DNA of 64,000 nt from Actinomadura rupiterrae (lineage in GTDB: Bacteria; Actinomycetota; Actinomycetes; Streptosporangiales; Streptosporangiaceae). The stretch is taken from assembly GCF_024172125.1 (NCBI RefSeq), contig NZ_JAMZEA010000004.1, positions 496,001-560,000 on the forward strand, read 5' to 3'. The notes beneath the pieces are model-generated. The model did no database searches. It was not told where the DNA came from and saw nothing but the letters and a program-made list of their open reading frames with translations. This document shows, piece by piece, positions 39,033 through 49,592 of the stretch (position 1 is the stretch's first letter; each line of letters begins with the position of its first letter). A program made the translations under genes and the position numbers.

Positions 39033-40073
39033 TCAGGTGGGCCAGGTTCGGGTGGCGAAGGCGAGGAAGTTGGCGCCGAGGATCTTGGTGACGCGGTCGC
39101 CGGTCCAGCCTTCGCGTTCGAGCAGGTGGGCGAGGCGGCGGAACTGGCCGGGGCCGGTGAGGTCCGGGACGAAGGGGAGCGTGTCGGGCGCTTCGCCGGT
39201 CGCGCCGGAGCCGGTCCGGGCGCGTTCGGCGACCTCCTCGGCGAGCTGGACGCGGTAGGCGTCGAGGTCCTCGATCGCGGTGACCGAGCCGTCGGTGCCG
39301 ATGCCGACGTGGTCCTCGCCGCACACGTTCACCGCGTGCTTGAGGTGCGCGACGACGTCTTCGGCGGTGGCATGCCCGGACGGGTTGAGGAACGGCATGA
39401 AGTAGATGCCGACGAACCCGCCGCGCTCGGCGACTTGGCGCAGCTCGGCGTCGGTCTTGTTGCGCGGAAGGTCGGTGAGCGCGCGGCAGCCCGTGTGGTT
39501 GATCGACACCGGACGGGTGGAGTGCGCGATCGCGTCCAGGCAGGTGCGCTCGCCGCTGTGCGAGAGGTCGACCATGAGCCGCTGCTCGTTCAGCGCGTCG
39601 ATGATGTCGCGGCCGAACGGGGTGAGGCCGCCGTCGGACGGGTCCATGCAGCCCGAGCCGAGCTGGTTCGCCGGGTTGTAGGTGAGCTGGACGACGCGTA
39701 TCCCCAGCTTGGCGAGGGTGGCGACGCGGGCGGGGTCGGCGCCGGTCTGCACCGCGTTCTGCAGGCCGTAGATCACGCCGACGCGGCCCTCGCTGTCGGC
39801 GCGCCGGAGGTCGTCCGCGGTCAGGACTTTCAGCAGACTCTCAGGGTGCGCGGCGACCAGGTCGTCCCAGAAGGCGATCTCGTCGAGGGTGTGCTCGTAG
39901 GGCGGGAAGTCGCCCATGACGTACCCGAGCGTGACGTTCACCGCGGTCAGGCCGGACGCGCGGGCGTCGGCGAAGGCCCGCTCGCCGAACACCAGGTCCC
40001 GGCTGGTGGCGGACGGCCCGCCGGTCACCCCGGAGTTGGGGTCGTCCAGGCCGCCGAGGGCATTGATGATCAT
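39033..40073 (-). CDS. membrane dipeptidase (peptidase family M19)
   Basis: A 346-residue metallo-dipeptidase of the renal-dipeptidase family. Family features include LMVDLSHSGERTCLDAI, RPVSINHTGCRALTDLPRN and GEDHVGIGTDGSVTAIEDL, supplying metal His and Asp residues. It probably cleaves dipeptides, D-amino-acid-containing products or beta-lactams. ATG at 40073 overlaps the upstream amidohydrolase stop by 4 bp (ATGA), so the two are translationally coupled and probably act on related substrates. Despite the family name, no membrane segment is present. Confidence 0.87.
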   Translation of the reverse strand: MIINALGGLDDPNSGVTGGPSATSRDLVFGERAFADARASGLTAVNVTLGYVMGDFPPYEHTLDEIAFWDDLVAAHPESLLKVLTADDLRRADSEGRVGVIYGLQNAVQTGADPARVATLAKLGIRVVQLTYNPANQLGSGCMDPSDGGLTPFGRDIIDALNEQRLMVDLSHSGERTCLDAIAHSTRPVSINHTGCRALTDLPRNKTDAELRQVAERGGFVGIYFMPFLNPSGHATAEDVVAHLKHAVNVCGEDHVGIGTDGSVTAIEDLDAYRVQLAEEVAERARTGSGATGEAPDTLPFVPDLTGPGQFRRLAHLLEREGWTGDRVTKILGANFLAFATRTWPT

Positions 40074-41461
40074 TCGGAGTCCTTCCGGAGGGGGTGGGCG
40101 CGGCCCCGCTTGACGACCAGGACGAGTTTCCCCAGGTTGTGGATATCTCGGAGCGGGTCGTCCGCGACGACCAGGAGGTTGGCGAGCTTGCCCGGTTCGA
40201 CGGTTCCCATGTCGCGTTCGGCATCCAGGGCACGCGCGCCCACGAGCGTCGCTGACCGGATCGCTTCCAGAGGCGTGAATCCGCAGCGTTCTACTAGGAA
40301 GGCGATCTCGTCCAGCACCGCCGGGTACTCCAGGTCGGCGTCGCTGTCGGTGCCTGTCGAAACCTCGACTCCGGCGCGATGGGCTTGTGCCGTTAGGGCG
40401 GCGGCCAGTTCGCCTGGGGGCGAGTCCCTTTCCCACATGCTTCCGGTCGCGTCCAGGATGGTTCCTCGTGCGCGCATGTCTGCGAACAGCGCTGTGATGG
40501 CCGGATGCGCGCCGTCGAGGAAGCGGCCATGGTCGATGTCGGGCTTGTCGGCATAGGTGGTGAGCGGGCGGGACGGCTCCTGGAAGGCCAGCATCGTGAC
40601 GTGCGAGATGGTGTCCACGCCCGCGCGGACGACCTCGGCCGGCGTCGCCGGGAAGACCGCCGCGTGCGCCCAGACCCGCAGGCCCTGGCGATGCGCCTCA
40701 GCGGTCAGGGCGGCGACCGTCGCGCCCGGCAGGTCGGCGTAGATCTTGATCGCGGTCGCGTGCGTGCCGCGCGCCATCGCCACCGCGAGCCGCAGGTCCG
40801 TGCCGGGCTCGATCGCCTGCATCCACGGCACCGCGCCGGGTGTTTCGCCCTGGCTGACCTGCCACGTCCTCGGATCCTCGAAGAAGGACGGCCCGGCCGC
40901 CAGCGCCGCGTAACGCAGGTCCGGGGCGGCGATCTCGCCGACCCGGGAGGCGCGCGCGAGGTCGGCGATCTGGCGCAGGTCGTCCGCCATGATCCGGACC
41001 GCGGTGACCCCGCCGAGCAGGTCGCGGCGCAGCGCCGCCTCGGCCCGCGGACGGTCCGGCGGCGTGGCGAGGTGCTGGTGCGTGTCGATCAGCCCCGGCA
41101 GGACGAACCGTCCACCAAGATCCACAACCCGCACCCCACCCGCCGACGCCGAGACGTCCGCCAGCGCACCCATGCCGCCCGACGGCTCCCGCGCACCCAT
41201 GCCGCCCGACGGCTCCGATGCACGCATGTCGCCAATCGGCTCCCGTGCACGCATGTCGCCAGTCGGCTCCGGCGCGTCCGGACCGGGGGCGGACGTGTCC
41301 GGTGCGACTTCGGTGATGCGGTCGCCGGTGACCACGACGCTCATGCCCGGACGCGGCGGAGCGCCCGTGCCGTCCACGAGGACGCAGTTGCGGTAGACGA
41401 CGGTCGCGCCGGGGGCGGGCGGGGCGTGCGGCGTCGGCGCGCCGGGCGGGGTGAAACTCAC
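40070..41461 (-). CDS. metal-dependent amidohydrolase (imidazolonepropionase-like)
   Basis: A 463-residue enzyme of the amidohydrolase superfamily. The beta-sandwich start is VVYRNCVLVDGTG; the metal motif is GLIDTHQHLA (about 116-125), followed by ATAIKIYADLP (possible carboxylated Lys), RVWAHAAVF, TISHVTML and STGTDSDADL (catalytic Asp). A C-terminal GTVEPGKLANLLVVADDPL closes the sandwich. It probably hydrolyses a cyclic amide or a prolyl/arginine dipeptide. Residues 64-99 are a 9-residue repeat inserted in the N-terminal sandwich (EPSGGMGAR-like, four copies). The start is GTG at 41461. It is coupled to the dipeptidase gene by ATGA. Confidence 0.83.
   Translation of the reverse strand: MSFTPPGAPTPHAPPAPGATVVYRNCVLVDGTGAPPRPGMSVVVTGDRITEVAPDTSAPGPDAPEPTGDMRAREPIGDMRASEPSGGMGAREPSGGMGALADVSASAGGVRVVDLGGRFVLPGLIDTHQHLATPPDRPRAEAALRRDLLGGVTAVRIMADDLRQIADLARASRVGEIAAPDLRYAALAAGPSFFEDPRTWQVSQGETPGAVPWMQAIEPGTDLRLAVAMARGTHATAIKIYADLPGATVAALTAEAHRQGLRVWAHAAVFPATPAEVVRAGVDTISHVTMLAFQEPSRPLTTYADKPDIDHGRFLDGAHPAITALFADMRARGTILDATGSMWERDSPPGELAAALTAQAHRAGVEVSTGTDSDADLEYPAVLDEIAFLVERCGFTPLEAIRSATLVGARALDAERDMGTVEPGKLANLLVVADDPLRDIHNLGKLVLVVKRGRAHPLRKDSE
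41164..41271 (-). repeat. in-frame 27-bp tandem repeat, four copies
   Basis: Units at 41164-41190, 41191-41217, 41218-41244 and 41245-41271 encode EPSGGMGAL, EPSGGMGAR, EPIGDMRAS and EPTGDMRAR on the minus strand. Confidence 0.9.
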
Positions 41462-41545
41462 CTCACCATCATGGACCGCAGGTCAAGGGCGTGATCGCGG
41501 CCCCGTCGCCCGGTCCGGTCCGGCCGGGGCAATAGGGTGCTCAGC

Positions 41546-42082
41546 GTGAGCGATCGTGATGACCTGCTGGAAGAGATCAAGGCCAAGGCCGTCGTGCACG
41601 GCGACTTCGTGCTGTCGTCGGGACGCCGCGCGTCCTGGTACGTGGACCTGCGCCGGGTCACCCTGGACGGCGCGGTCGCGCCGCTGGTCGGCCGGGTGAT
41701 GCTGGACGCCACGTCCGACCTGGACTACGACGCCGTCGGCGGCCTCACCCTCGGCGCCGACCCGGTCGCGACCGCGATGCTGCACGCCGCCGCCGCGCGC
41801 GGGCGCAAGCTGGACGCCTTCGTCGTCCGCAAGGCCGACAAGCAGCACGGTCTCCAGCGCCGCATCGAGGGCCCGGACGTCGCGGGCCGCCGCGTCCTCG
41901 CCGTCGAGGACACCTCCACCACCGGCGGCTCGGTGATGACCGCGGTCGAGGCGCTGCGCGCCGCGGGCGCCGAGGTCGTCGCCGTCGCCACGATCCTGGA
42001 GCGCGGCGCGGCCGGCCGGATCGCCGAAGAGGGCCTGGAGTACCGGCACCCCTACGAGGTCGCCGACCTCGGCCTCGACTGA
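41546..42082 (+). CDS. pyrE: orotate phosphoribosyltransferase
   Basis: A 178-residue enzyme transferring phosphoribosyl from PRPP to orotate in de novo UMP synthesis. The PRPP motif is RRVLAVEDTSTTGGSVMTAV (about 114-133). Upstream come DFVLSSGRRASWYVD and GGLTLGADPVATAML, both family blocks. GTG at 41546 is chosen because TAGGGT (41533-41538) lies 7 bases before it, giving a leaderless transcript; an in-frame GTG at 41537 overlaps that box. Other pyr genes are not nearby. The gene is divergent from the amidohydrolase over 84 bp. Confidence 0.95.
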   Translation: MSDRDDLLEEIKAKAVVHGDFVLSSGRRASWYVDLRRVTLDGAVAPLVGRVMLDATSDLDYDAVGGLTLGADPVATAMLHAAAARGRKLDAFVVRKADKQHGLQRRIEGPDVAGRRVLAVEDTSTTGGSVMTAVEALRAAGAEVVAVATILERGAAGRIAEEGLEYRHPYEVADLGLD

Positions 42083-42105
42083 TCCGGCTCTAAGCGCGGT
42101 CGACG

Positions 42106-42131
42106 GGCGTACCGGAATGCGCCGGTACGCC
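42106..42131. terminator. hairpin between convergent pyrE and RodZ-C-like genes
   Basis: GGCGTACCGG (42106-42115), loop AATGCG, CCGGTACGCC (42122-42131). Confidence 0.7.
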
Positions 42132-42134
42132 TGG

Positions 42135-42584
42135 TCAGCATTTGTTGACGAACCAGGTGCCGCGCTGGCCGGTCTGCTTCTGCGGCTGCGTCTTGCCGCA
42201 GATGATGACCTGGACGGCCCCGCCGTCCGAGGCGACCACGTTCAGCGGCGCGTCGTCGTACTTGCGGCCTTCGCCGGGATTCAGCACGCCCTGCTGCAGG
42301 ACCTCGTTGGAGCCCGCGACCGTCACCACCACGTTCGTCGCGGCCCCGACCACCTTGATCACCAGGGGCGTCGCGGCGGTCGCCTTGGCCGAGCCCTGGT
42401 GCGTCGCCCCTCCGGACGCCGTCGCGCCGGCGGACGGCCGGCCCTGCTTGCCGTCGTCGCCCGACTTCAGCGCGTTGACCAGCGCCATGCCGCCGACGAC
42501 GAGCAGCGCCACGACGGCCACCACTGCCAGCGTCGCCAGGAGAATGCGCGCGAGACCACGAGGGTCCGACCGATGACGTCCCAC
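42135..42584 (-). CDS. membrane-anchored protein with RodZ-C/DUF4115-like domain, leaderless
   Basis: A 149-residue protein. A short basic N-terminus leads into one membrane helix (ILLATLAVVAVVALLVVGG). A Gly/Ala/Ser linker then precedes a small beta domain (LVIKVVGAATNVVVTVAGSN, VLNPGEGRKYDDAPLNVVAS) whose pattern recalls the C-terminal domain of RodZ (DUF4115). The final cysteine and an internal CGK could pair outside. The GTG start at 42584 lies 6 bases after TAACCT, so the gene appears leaderless. It follows the DedA gene on the same strand by 9 bp. Its role, perhaps cell-envelope related, is inferred. Confidence 0.65.
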   Translation of the reverse strand: MGRHRSDPRGLARILLATLAVVAVVALLVVGGMALVNALKSGDDGKQGRPSAGATASGGATHQGSAKATAATPLVIKVVGAATNVVVTVAGSNEVLQQGVLNPGEGRKYDDAPLNVVASDGGAVQVIICGKTQPQKQTGQRGTWFVNKC

Positions 42585-42593
42585 ATGCGGAGG

Positions 42594-43874
42594 TTAGCGA
42601 TAACTGTCACCGCTGAGCGACGGACGTGACTGTTCAGGGCCATTCTTGTTCGGACCGTTGCCGGACCCGCCGCGGTGCTTACCCTTCTGAGGCCTGGTTC
42701 CGGCCGGACGACCAGCCGGAGCTCCGGATCCGTGACCGCCTCCGTACCCACCGGAGTCGCCGCCGCCGTTACCTCCGCCGGCCTGGCCGCCCCCATAACC
42801 ACCGGAAGGCCCGCCGCCGTAACCGCCCTGACCGCCAGCGCCGTACCCGCCGCCCTGACCAGCGCCGTACCCGCCGCCCTGACCAGCGCCGTACCCGCCG
42901 CCTTGGCCACCGCCATACCCGGCACCCTGACCGCCGCCGCCGTGCCCAGCACCTTGGCCGCCGCCGTAACCAGCCCCCTGGCCGCCGCCATAGCCGCCAC
43001 CTTGGCCACCGCCACCGCCGTAGCCCCCGGACGGCCCGCCCCCGTAACCGCCGCCGCCCTGGCCTCCGCCATAGCCACCGCCCGGGCCTCCGCCATAGCC
43101 GCCCTGACCGCCGCCGCCGTGGCCGCCGTCCTGCGGGCCGCCGCCGCCGAAACCGCCCTGCCCGCCGCCGTAACCGCCCTGGCCACCGTCGTAGCCGTAC
43201 CCCTGGCCGGGCCCGCCCTCGGCGCCGCCGCCGTCCCCGGCCTTCTTGCCCCGGCCCTTCAGGACCTCGCGCGCGACCGGGATCATCGACGCCACCACGG
43301 CGATCGCGACGACCGGGAGCACGTACTTGTCGATGCCCTTGACCCGCGACCCCAGGTAGTGCCCGGCGAGGATGATCGACTCGGTCCAGAGCACCGCGCC
43401 GACCACGTTCCACAGGAAGAACGTGCGGGCGGGCATCTCCAGCGTCCCGGCGAGCGGGTTCAGGAACGTCCGGACGACCGGGATGAACCGGGCCAGCACG
43501 ACCGCGCGCGCCGGGCCGAACTTGTTGAAGTAGTACTCGGCCTTCTCGACGTGCTCGGGCCGGATGAGCCGCGAGTTCGGCCGGTCGAACAGCCGCCGCC
43601 CGTAGCGGGCGCCGAGCCAGTGGCCCATCTGCGCGCCCGCGACGGCGCACACCGGCGCGCCGATCATGAGCAGCGGCAGCGGCATCCTGGTGATGCCCGC
43701 ACTGTGCGCGGCGGTCGCCGTGCTGAAGAGCCCCGCCGCGAACAGCAGCGTGTCGCCCGGCAGGAAGAATCCCACCAGTAGGCCCGTCTCGGCGAAGATG
43801 ACGGCGAAGATCCCGAACACGCCGAACGTGGAGATCAGTGAGTTGGGATCGAGAGGGTTCAGGGCGAGGTACAC
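42594..43874 (-). CDS. DedA-family membrane protein with Gly/Tyr/Gln-rich tail, leaderless
   Basis: A 426-residue protein. Residues 1-208 form the DedA/SNARE-associated domain, including FAETGLLVGFFLPGDTLLF and FNKFGPARAVVLARFIPVVR. DedA proteins move undecaprenyl phosphate or other lipids across the membrane. The remaining half is exceptional: about 190 residues built from GGYGGGQGGGYGAGQGGG units, then a basic end. Most DedA proteins are only about 200-220 residues long. The GTG start at 43874 lies 7 bases after TAGGCT (minus strand, 43887-43882), so the transcript is probably leaderless. Confidence 0.87.
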   Translation of the reverse strand: MYLALNPLDPNSLISTFGVFGIFAVIFAETGLLVGFFLPGDTLLFAAGLFSTATAAHSAGITRMPLPLLMIGAPVCAVAGAQMGHWLGARYGRRLFDRPNSRLIRPEHVEKAEYYFNKFGPARAVVLARFIPVVRTFLNPLAGTLEMPARTFFLWNVVGAVLWTESIILAGHYLGSRVKGIDKYVLPVVAIAVVASMIPVAREVLKGRGKKAGDGGGAEGGPGQGYGYDGGQGGYGGGQGGFGGGGPQDGGHGGGGQGGYGGGPGGGYGGGQGGGGYGGGPSGGYGGGGGQGGGYGGGQGAGYGGGQGAGHGGGGQGAGYGGGQGGGYGAGQGGGYGAGQGGGYGAGGQGGYGGGPSGGYGGGQAGGGNGGGDSGGYGGGHGSGAPAGRPAGTRPQKGKHRGGSGNGPNKNGPEQSRPSLSGDSYR

Positions 43875-44094
43875 GTCCGCGAGCCTACCCGGACACCCCT
43901 GTACGGCCGGTGTAAAGCGGAACGCCGATCCCTGCCGGTTTGCCCTCGGACACCCCGGTCCGGACCCGGGCGTGGCCCGCTCCGCGGAATTCGAGATACT
44001 GGCCGCATGGCGCCCACCCCCGCGGGTCGGGCCAGGACCGAACACACGACAGCACATGGTGCCGCCGGGATCCGGCCGGAAAGGACGCTGAACC

Positions 44095-45117
<1,023 letters not shown>

Positions 45118-45130
45118 CACCCGCACCCCC

Positions 45131-45174
45131 GGGGTCCGGCCGCCACTCGCGCGCGCCGGACCCCGCCTGCTTTT
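45131..45174 (+). terminator. terminator of the aldolase gene
   Basis: GGGGTCCGGC (45131-45140) and GCCGGACCCC (45155-45164), followed by GCCTGCTTTT. Confidence 0.8.
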
Positions 45175-45180
45175 GCGGGA

Positions 45181-45299
45181 CGCCCGCTCCGCGAGGGCGG
45201 CCACCTCGCCCGGGCCGCTACCTTGCCCCGGCCGCTACCTTGCCCGGGCGGTCACCTTGCCCGGGCGCCCGCCCTTGCGGGGGCGTCCGCTTCGCAGGG
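45181..45299. repeat. 17-bp tandem array, seven units
   Basis: Units of 17 bp start at 45181, 45198, 45215, 45232, 45249, 45266 and 45283; the best copies read CCGCTACCTTGCCCGGG. The outer copies are more decayed. The array lies between the aldolase terminator and the HxlR promoter, whose -10 box begins 49 bp further on. Confidence 0.85.
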
Positions 45300-45360
45300 C
45301 GTCCGGATGTGGCGGGTTTGCGGCGTTCGAGGGCGGGTGTCCGCGGATAGGCTCGGGTGC

Positions 45361-45825
45361 GTGGCTCTCCCCCGCACGTACGAGGACCAGAACTGCTCGA
45401 TCGCTCGCGCTCTGGAGATCGTCGGCGACCGGTGGACGCTGCTGGTGATCCGCAGCGCGTTCGAGGGCGTGCGCCGCTTCGACGACTTCCAGGACGCGCT
45501 GGGCGTGGCGCGCAACGTCCTCACCGATCGGCTGACCAGGCTGTGCGACGAGGGGCTGCTCCGGCGCGTCCGGTACCAGGACCGGCCCGAGCGGTTCGAG
45601 TACCGGCTGACCCGCAAGGGCGTCGAGCTGTGGCCCGCGATGATGACGCTGCTGCTGTGGGGCGACCGCCACTACGCGCCGGACGGTCCGCCGGCGCTGG
45701 TCCTGCACAAGGGCTGCGGTGGCGCGCTCACCACCCGCATGACCTGCGCGGACTGCGGCAAGGCGCTGGAACCGACGGACGTCGATACCCGCCCGGGCCC
45801 CGGAGCGGTCACCCCGCCCGACTGA
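45361..45825 (+). CDS. HxlR-family transcriptional regulator, leaderless
   Basis: A 154-residue winged-helix regulator with the HxlR signature CSIARALEIVGDRWTLLVIR at the N-terminus, then FDDFQDALGVARNVLTDRLT and LCDEGLLRRVRY. The C-terminal part holds HKGCGGALTTRMTCADCGK, a possible zinc ribbon (CGG and CADCG), which is not universal in the family. GTG at 45361 is 7 bases after TAGGCT (45348-45353), so it is probably leaderless. HxlR regulators often respond to oxidants or aldehydes; the signal and target here are unknown. Confidence 0.9.
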   Translation: MALPRTYEDQNCSIARALEIVGDRWTLLVIRSAFEGVRRFDDFQDALGVARNVLTDRLTRLCDEGLLRRVRYQDRPERFEYRLTRKGVELWPAMMTLLLWGDRHYAPDGPPALVLHKGCGGALTTRMTCADCGKALEPTDVDTRPGPGAVTPPD

Positions 45826-45889
45826 CCCGCGCAACCGTTCCGGACGGACGATCCGGACGACCGATTTCCGCGCCCCGAAGATAGGGGTT

Positions 45890-45930
45890 GCTTCACGCAA
45901 CTCTTTGCTGTCCAATGAGTTGCGTGAAGC
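45890..45930. promoter_or_regulatory. 14-bp inverted repeat overlapping the GNAT start codon
   Basis: GCTTCACGCAACTC (45890-45903) and GAGTTGCGTGAAGC (45917-45930) are perfect arms with a 13-base spacer. The ATG at 45915-45917 lies at the edge of the right arm. It could act as an operator or as an mRNA hairpin hiding the start codon. Confidence 0.7.
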
Positions 45931-46463
45931 TACTCAGTGACGAGTACCTCGCGGACGTCCGGATCCGACCGTTCGGGTACGGCGACGAGGCCCGCCTGCG
46001 GCGCATGTCGGCCGCGCTGTCCAGGGTCAGCCTCTACACGCGCTTCTTCAGCGGGACGCCCCGCGTCCCCGAGCCCTATGTGGCCACGCTCGGACGGCTC
46101 GACCACTGGGACCGGGACGCCCTGGTCGCCCTCGACGACGACGTGATGATCGGCCTCGCCGAGTACGCGCGCGTCCCCTGCCATCCGGAGCGGGCCGAGA
46201 TCGCCGTGCTGATCGCGGACGCCTGGCAGCGGCGCGGTCTCGGCCGCCTGCTGACGCGCATGCTGCTGCCGCTGGCCGCCCGGCGCGGGGTGACCGAGTT
46301 CCACGCCGACGTCTATGCCGGTAATGCGGGGGCGCTGGCGCTGATCCAGCACACCTGGCCGTCCGCCCGGTCCGCCCGCAGCGGCGAGACCGCGACCTTC
46401 CACCTCCCCGCGCCCACCGCGAACGCGCCCAGCGACGGACCCGCCCTCGCCGGCAGCCGCTAG
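45915..46463 (+). CDS. GNAT-family N-acetyltransferase
   Basis: A 182-residue acetyltransferase. The motif A sequence is IAVLIADAWQRRGLGRLLTR (Q-R-R-G-L-G, about 94-113). It is preceded by a substrate half with RIRPFGYGDEARLRRMSAAL, common in enzymes of the protein-acetyltransferase type. ATG at 45915 gives MSCVKLLSDEYLADVRIRPF. A TTG further upstream is unlikely, and a GTG at 45924 is possible. The start region lies within a strong inverted repeat, so translation or transcription is probably controlled there. The substrate is unknown. Confidence 0.85.
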   Translation: MSCVKLLSDEYLADVRIRPFGYGDEARLRRMSAALSRVSLYTRFFSGTPRVPEPYVATLGRLDHWDRDALVALDDDVMIGLAEYARVPCHPERAEIAVLIADAWQRRGLGRLLTRMLLPLAARRGVTEFHADVYAGNAGALALIQHTWPSARSARSGETATFHLPAPTANAPSDGPALAGSR

Positions 46464-46571
46464 ACCGACGCACGCCTCACAGGTCGGCGCGGGGGTTCAG
46501 GTGCAGGTGGAGTCGACGGGAAGGTGACCCGGGTTGGTCGGGTGCGGGCGTTCCCACCTACGATGACCGGC

Positions 46572-46991
46572 ATGACCCAGAACCTGCTCGGCGGGCCGCC
46601 ACCGACCGAACTGCCGGACCACCCCGAGGCCCGCGAGGCCCTGGAGAACGGTGTCGACCCGTTCGAGGTGGCCGCGCGCCACCCCGAGTACCCGGGCGCG
46701 TGGGCCGAGCTGGCCGACCGCGCGTTCGCGCGCGGCGGGGTGATCGACTCGTACGCGTTCGCGCGCACGGGCTACCACCGCGGCCTCGACCAGCTGCGCC
46801 GGGCGGGCTGGAAGGGCCAGGGCCCGGTGCCCTGGGAGCACGAGCCGAACCGCGGCTTCCTGCGCTCGCTGCACGCGCTCGGCCGGGCGGCCGCCGCGAT
46901 CGGCGAGGACGCCGAGGCCGAGCGCTGCCGAACCTTCCTTCGGGACAGCAGCCCGACGGCGGCCGAGGTGCTGGCGGAGAACGGAAAGTAA
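46572..46991 (+). CDS. DUF3151 family protein, leaderless
   Basis: A 139-residue soluble helical protein. The blocks NLLGGPPPTELPDHPEAREAL, WAELADRAFARGGVIDSYAF and WEHEPNRGFLRSLHALGRAA are those of DUF3151, an actinobacterial family with TPR-like helices and no known function. The ATG at 46572 is 7 bases after TACGAT (46559-46564), which suggests a leaderless mRNA; the in-frame ATG at 46563 would lie in that box. It is upstream of purA on the same strand, but a separate purA promoter intervenes. Confidence 0.88.
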   Translation: MTQNLLGGPPPTELPDHPEAREALENGVDPFEVAARHPEYPGAWAELADRAFARGGVIDSYAFARTGYHRGLDQLRRAGWKGQGPVPWEHEPNRGFLRSLHALGRAAAAIGEDAEAERCRTFLRDSSPTAAEVLAENGK

Positions 46992-47070
46992 ATCCCGGTT
47001 GACCCGGTCCCACCAGGCATTTCGGCCACCTGCGCCACGACGTGCGGTTTCTTCGAGTCCCGGCTACGGG

Positions 47071-48427
<1,357 letters not shown>

Positions 48428-48449
48428 CCGGGACGGCGATCGGAACGGC

Positions 48450-48486
48450 GCGCCCGGAGGGGTGTCCTTAACCCCCTTCCGGGCGC
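48450..48486 (+). terminator. hairpin terminator of purA
   Basis: GCGCCCGGAGGGGT (48450-48463) faces ACCCCCTTCCGGGCGC (to 48486), about 22 bases after the purA stop. No T-run. Confidence 0.65.
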
Positions 48487-48616
48487 TGCCGGACGTCCGG
48501 CCCCGTCCCGAAACGATCTTGGTGTCCGACTCCGCTCACTGGTGGTACGAAGCCGTTCAGCGGCATCTCACCGATCGGCCATCGCGCGCTAGGGCGCGCC
48601 CGGTAGCGTTTCGGAC

Positions 48617-49516
48617 GTGACGTATTTCGGGGGGACCGTGGAGATCCACGGTCATCGGGGCGCCCGCGGGCTGCGCCCGGAGAACACGCTGCCGGGGTTC
48701 GCGCACGCGCTGGAGCTCGGCGTCCACGCCGTCGAGTTCGACGTCGGCCTGACCGCGGACGGCGCCGTCGTCTGCAACCACGACCAGGTGCTCTCGCCGG
48801 CCAACCTGGCCGACACCGCCCCGGCCACGCCGGGCGACGCGCTGTTCCCCTACGTCGGGCGCGCCCTGCGCGACCTTACGTTCGACCAGGTCAGGACGGT
48901 CGACGCGGGGGCCCGGACGCCGGCCGCGTTCGCCGCGACGCAGCGTCCGGTGCCGGGCACGCCGCTGCCGACGCTGGCCGAGGCGTGCACGCTGTTCGGC
49001 TCGGTCCGCGACGTCGGGCTCGCGGTCGAGCTGAAGACCGACCCCGGCTGGACGGCCCGGGCGGTCGACCGGTTCACCGCCGCCGTCGGCGAGGTGCTCG
49101 CCGCGCACGGCCTGCTGTCCCGGTCCCGGCTGCTGGCGTTCGACTGGCGGGTGCTGGGCGCCGCCGCCCGGCACGTCCCGGGCGCGGGACGGGTCGCGCT
49201 GGTCGAGCGGAAGACGCTGGTCCCGGGCACGGAGTGGCTCGCGGGCCTGCCCCCGGAGGACCCGGTCGGCGTCGCCCTCGCGGCGGGCGCGACCGTGCTG
49301 TCCCCGGAGCACGACCTCGTCACGTCCGCGCTGGTAGAGGACGCCCAGGCGCTCGGCCTCCCGGTCACCACCTGGACGGTGAACGACCCGATCGACATGG
49401 GCCGCCTCATCGACCTCGGCGTGGACGCGATCGTCACCGACCACCCGGACCGCCTCCGCGCCGTCCTGCGCGCACGAGGCTTCCCCCTACCCGCCCCGTC
49501 CCTGCACCCGGCTTAA
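48617..49516 (+). CDS. glycerophosphodiester phosphodiesterase, leaderless
   Basis: A 299-residue GDPD enzyme hydrolysing glycerophosphodiesters to glycerol 3-phosphate and alcohol. The catalytic entry EIHGHRGARGLRPENTLPGF lies at residues 9-28, followed by AVEFDVGLTADGAVVCNHD with metal Glu/Asp and the second catalytic His. AVELKT supplies another Glu and TTWTVND marks the last barrel strands. No signal peptide, so it is cytoplasmic. GTG at 48617 is 7 bases after TAGCGT (48604-48609), so it appears leaderless. Confidence 0.92.
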   Translation: MTYFGGTVEIHGHRGARGLRPENTLPGFAHALELGVHAVEFDVGLTADGAVVCNHDQVLSPANLADTAPATPGDALFPYVGRALRDLTFDQVRTVDAGARTPAAFAATQRPVPGTPLPTLAEACTLFGSVRDVGLAVELKTDPGWTARAVDRFTAAVGEVLAAHGLLSRSRLLAFDWRVLGAAARHVPGAGRVALVERKTLVPGTEWLAGLPPEDPVGVALAAGATVLSPEHDLVTSALVEDAQALGLPVTTWTVNDPIDMGRLIDLGVDAIVTDHPDRLRAVLRARGFPLPAPSLHPA

Positions 49517-49592
49517 GGTCGCGGGTTCAGGGGGGGCGGCTGCCTCACGCGGCTCAGAGTGCGACTCCTGCCCCGTCCCTGCAGAGTGCGGG

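Noticed and set aside
42675..43781. 368-codon plus-strand frame opposite the DedA gene
   Set aside because: Ala/Thr/Pro low complexity mirroring the Gly-rich repeats; the DedA membrane domain is on the minus strand.
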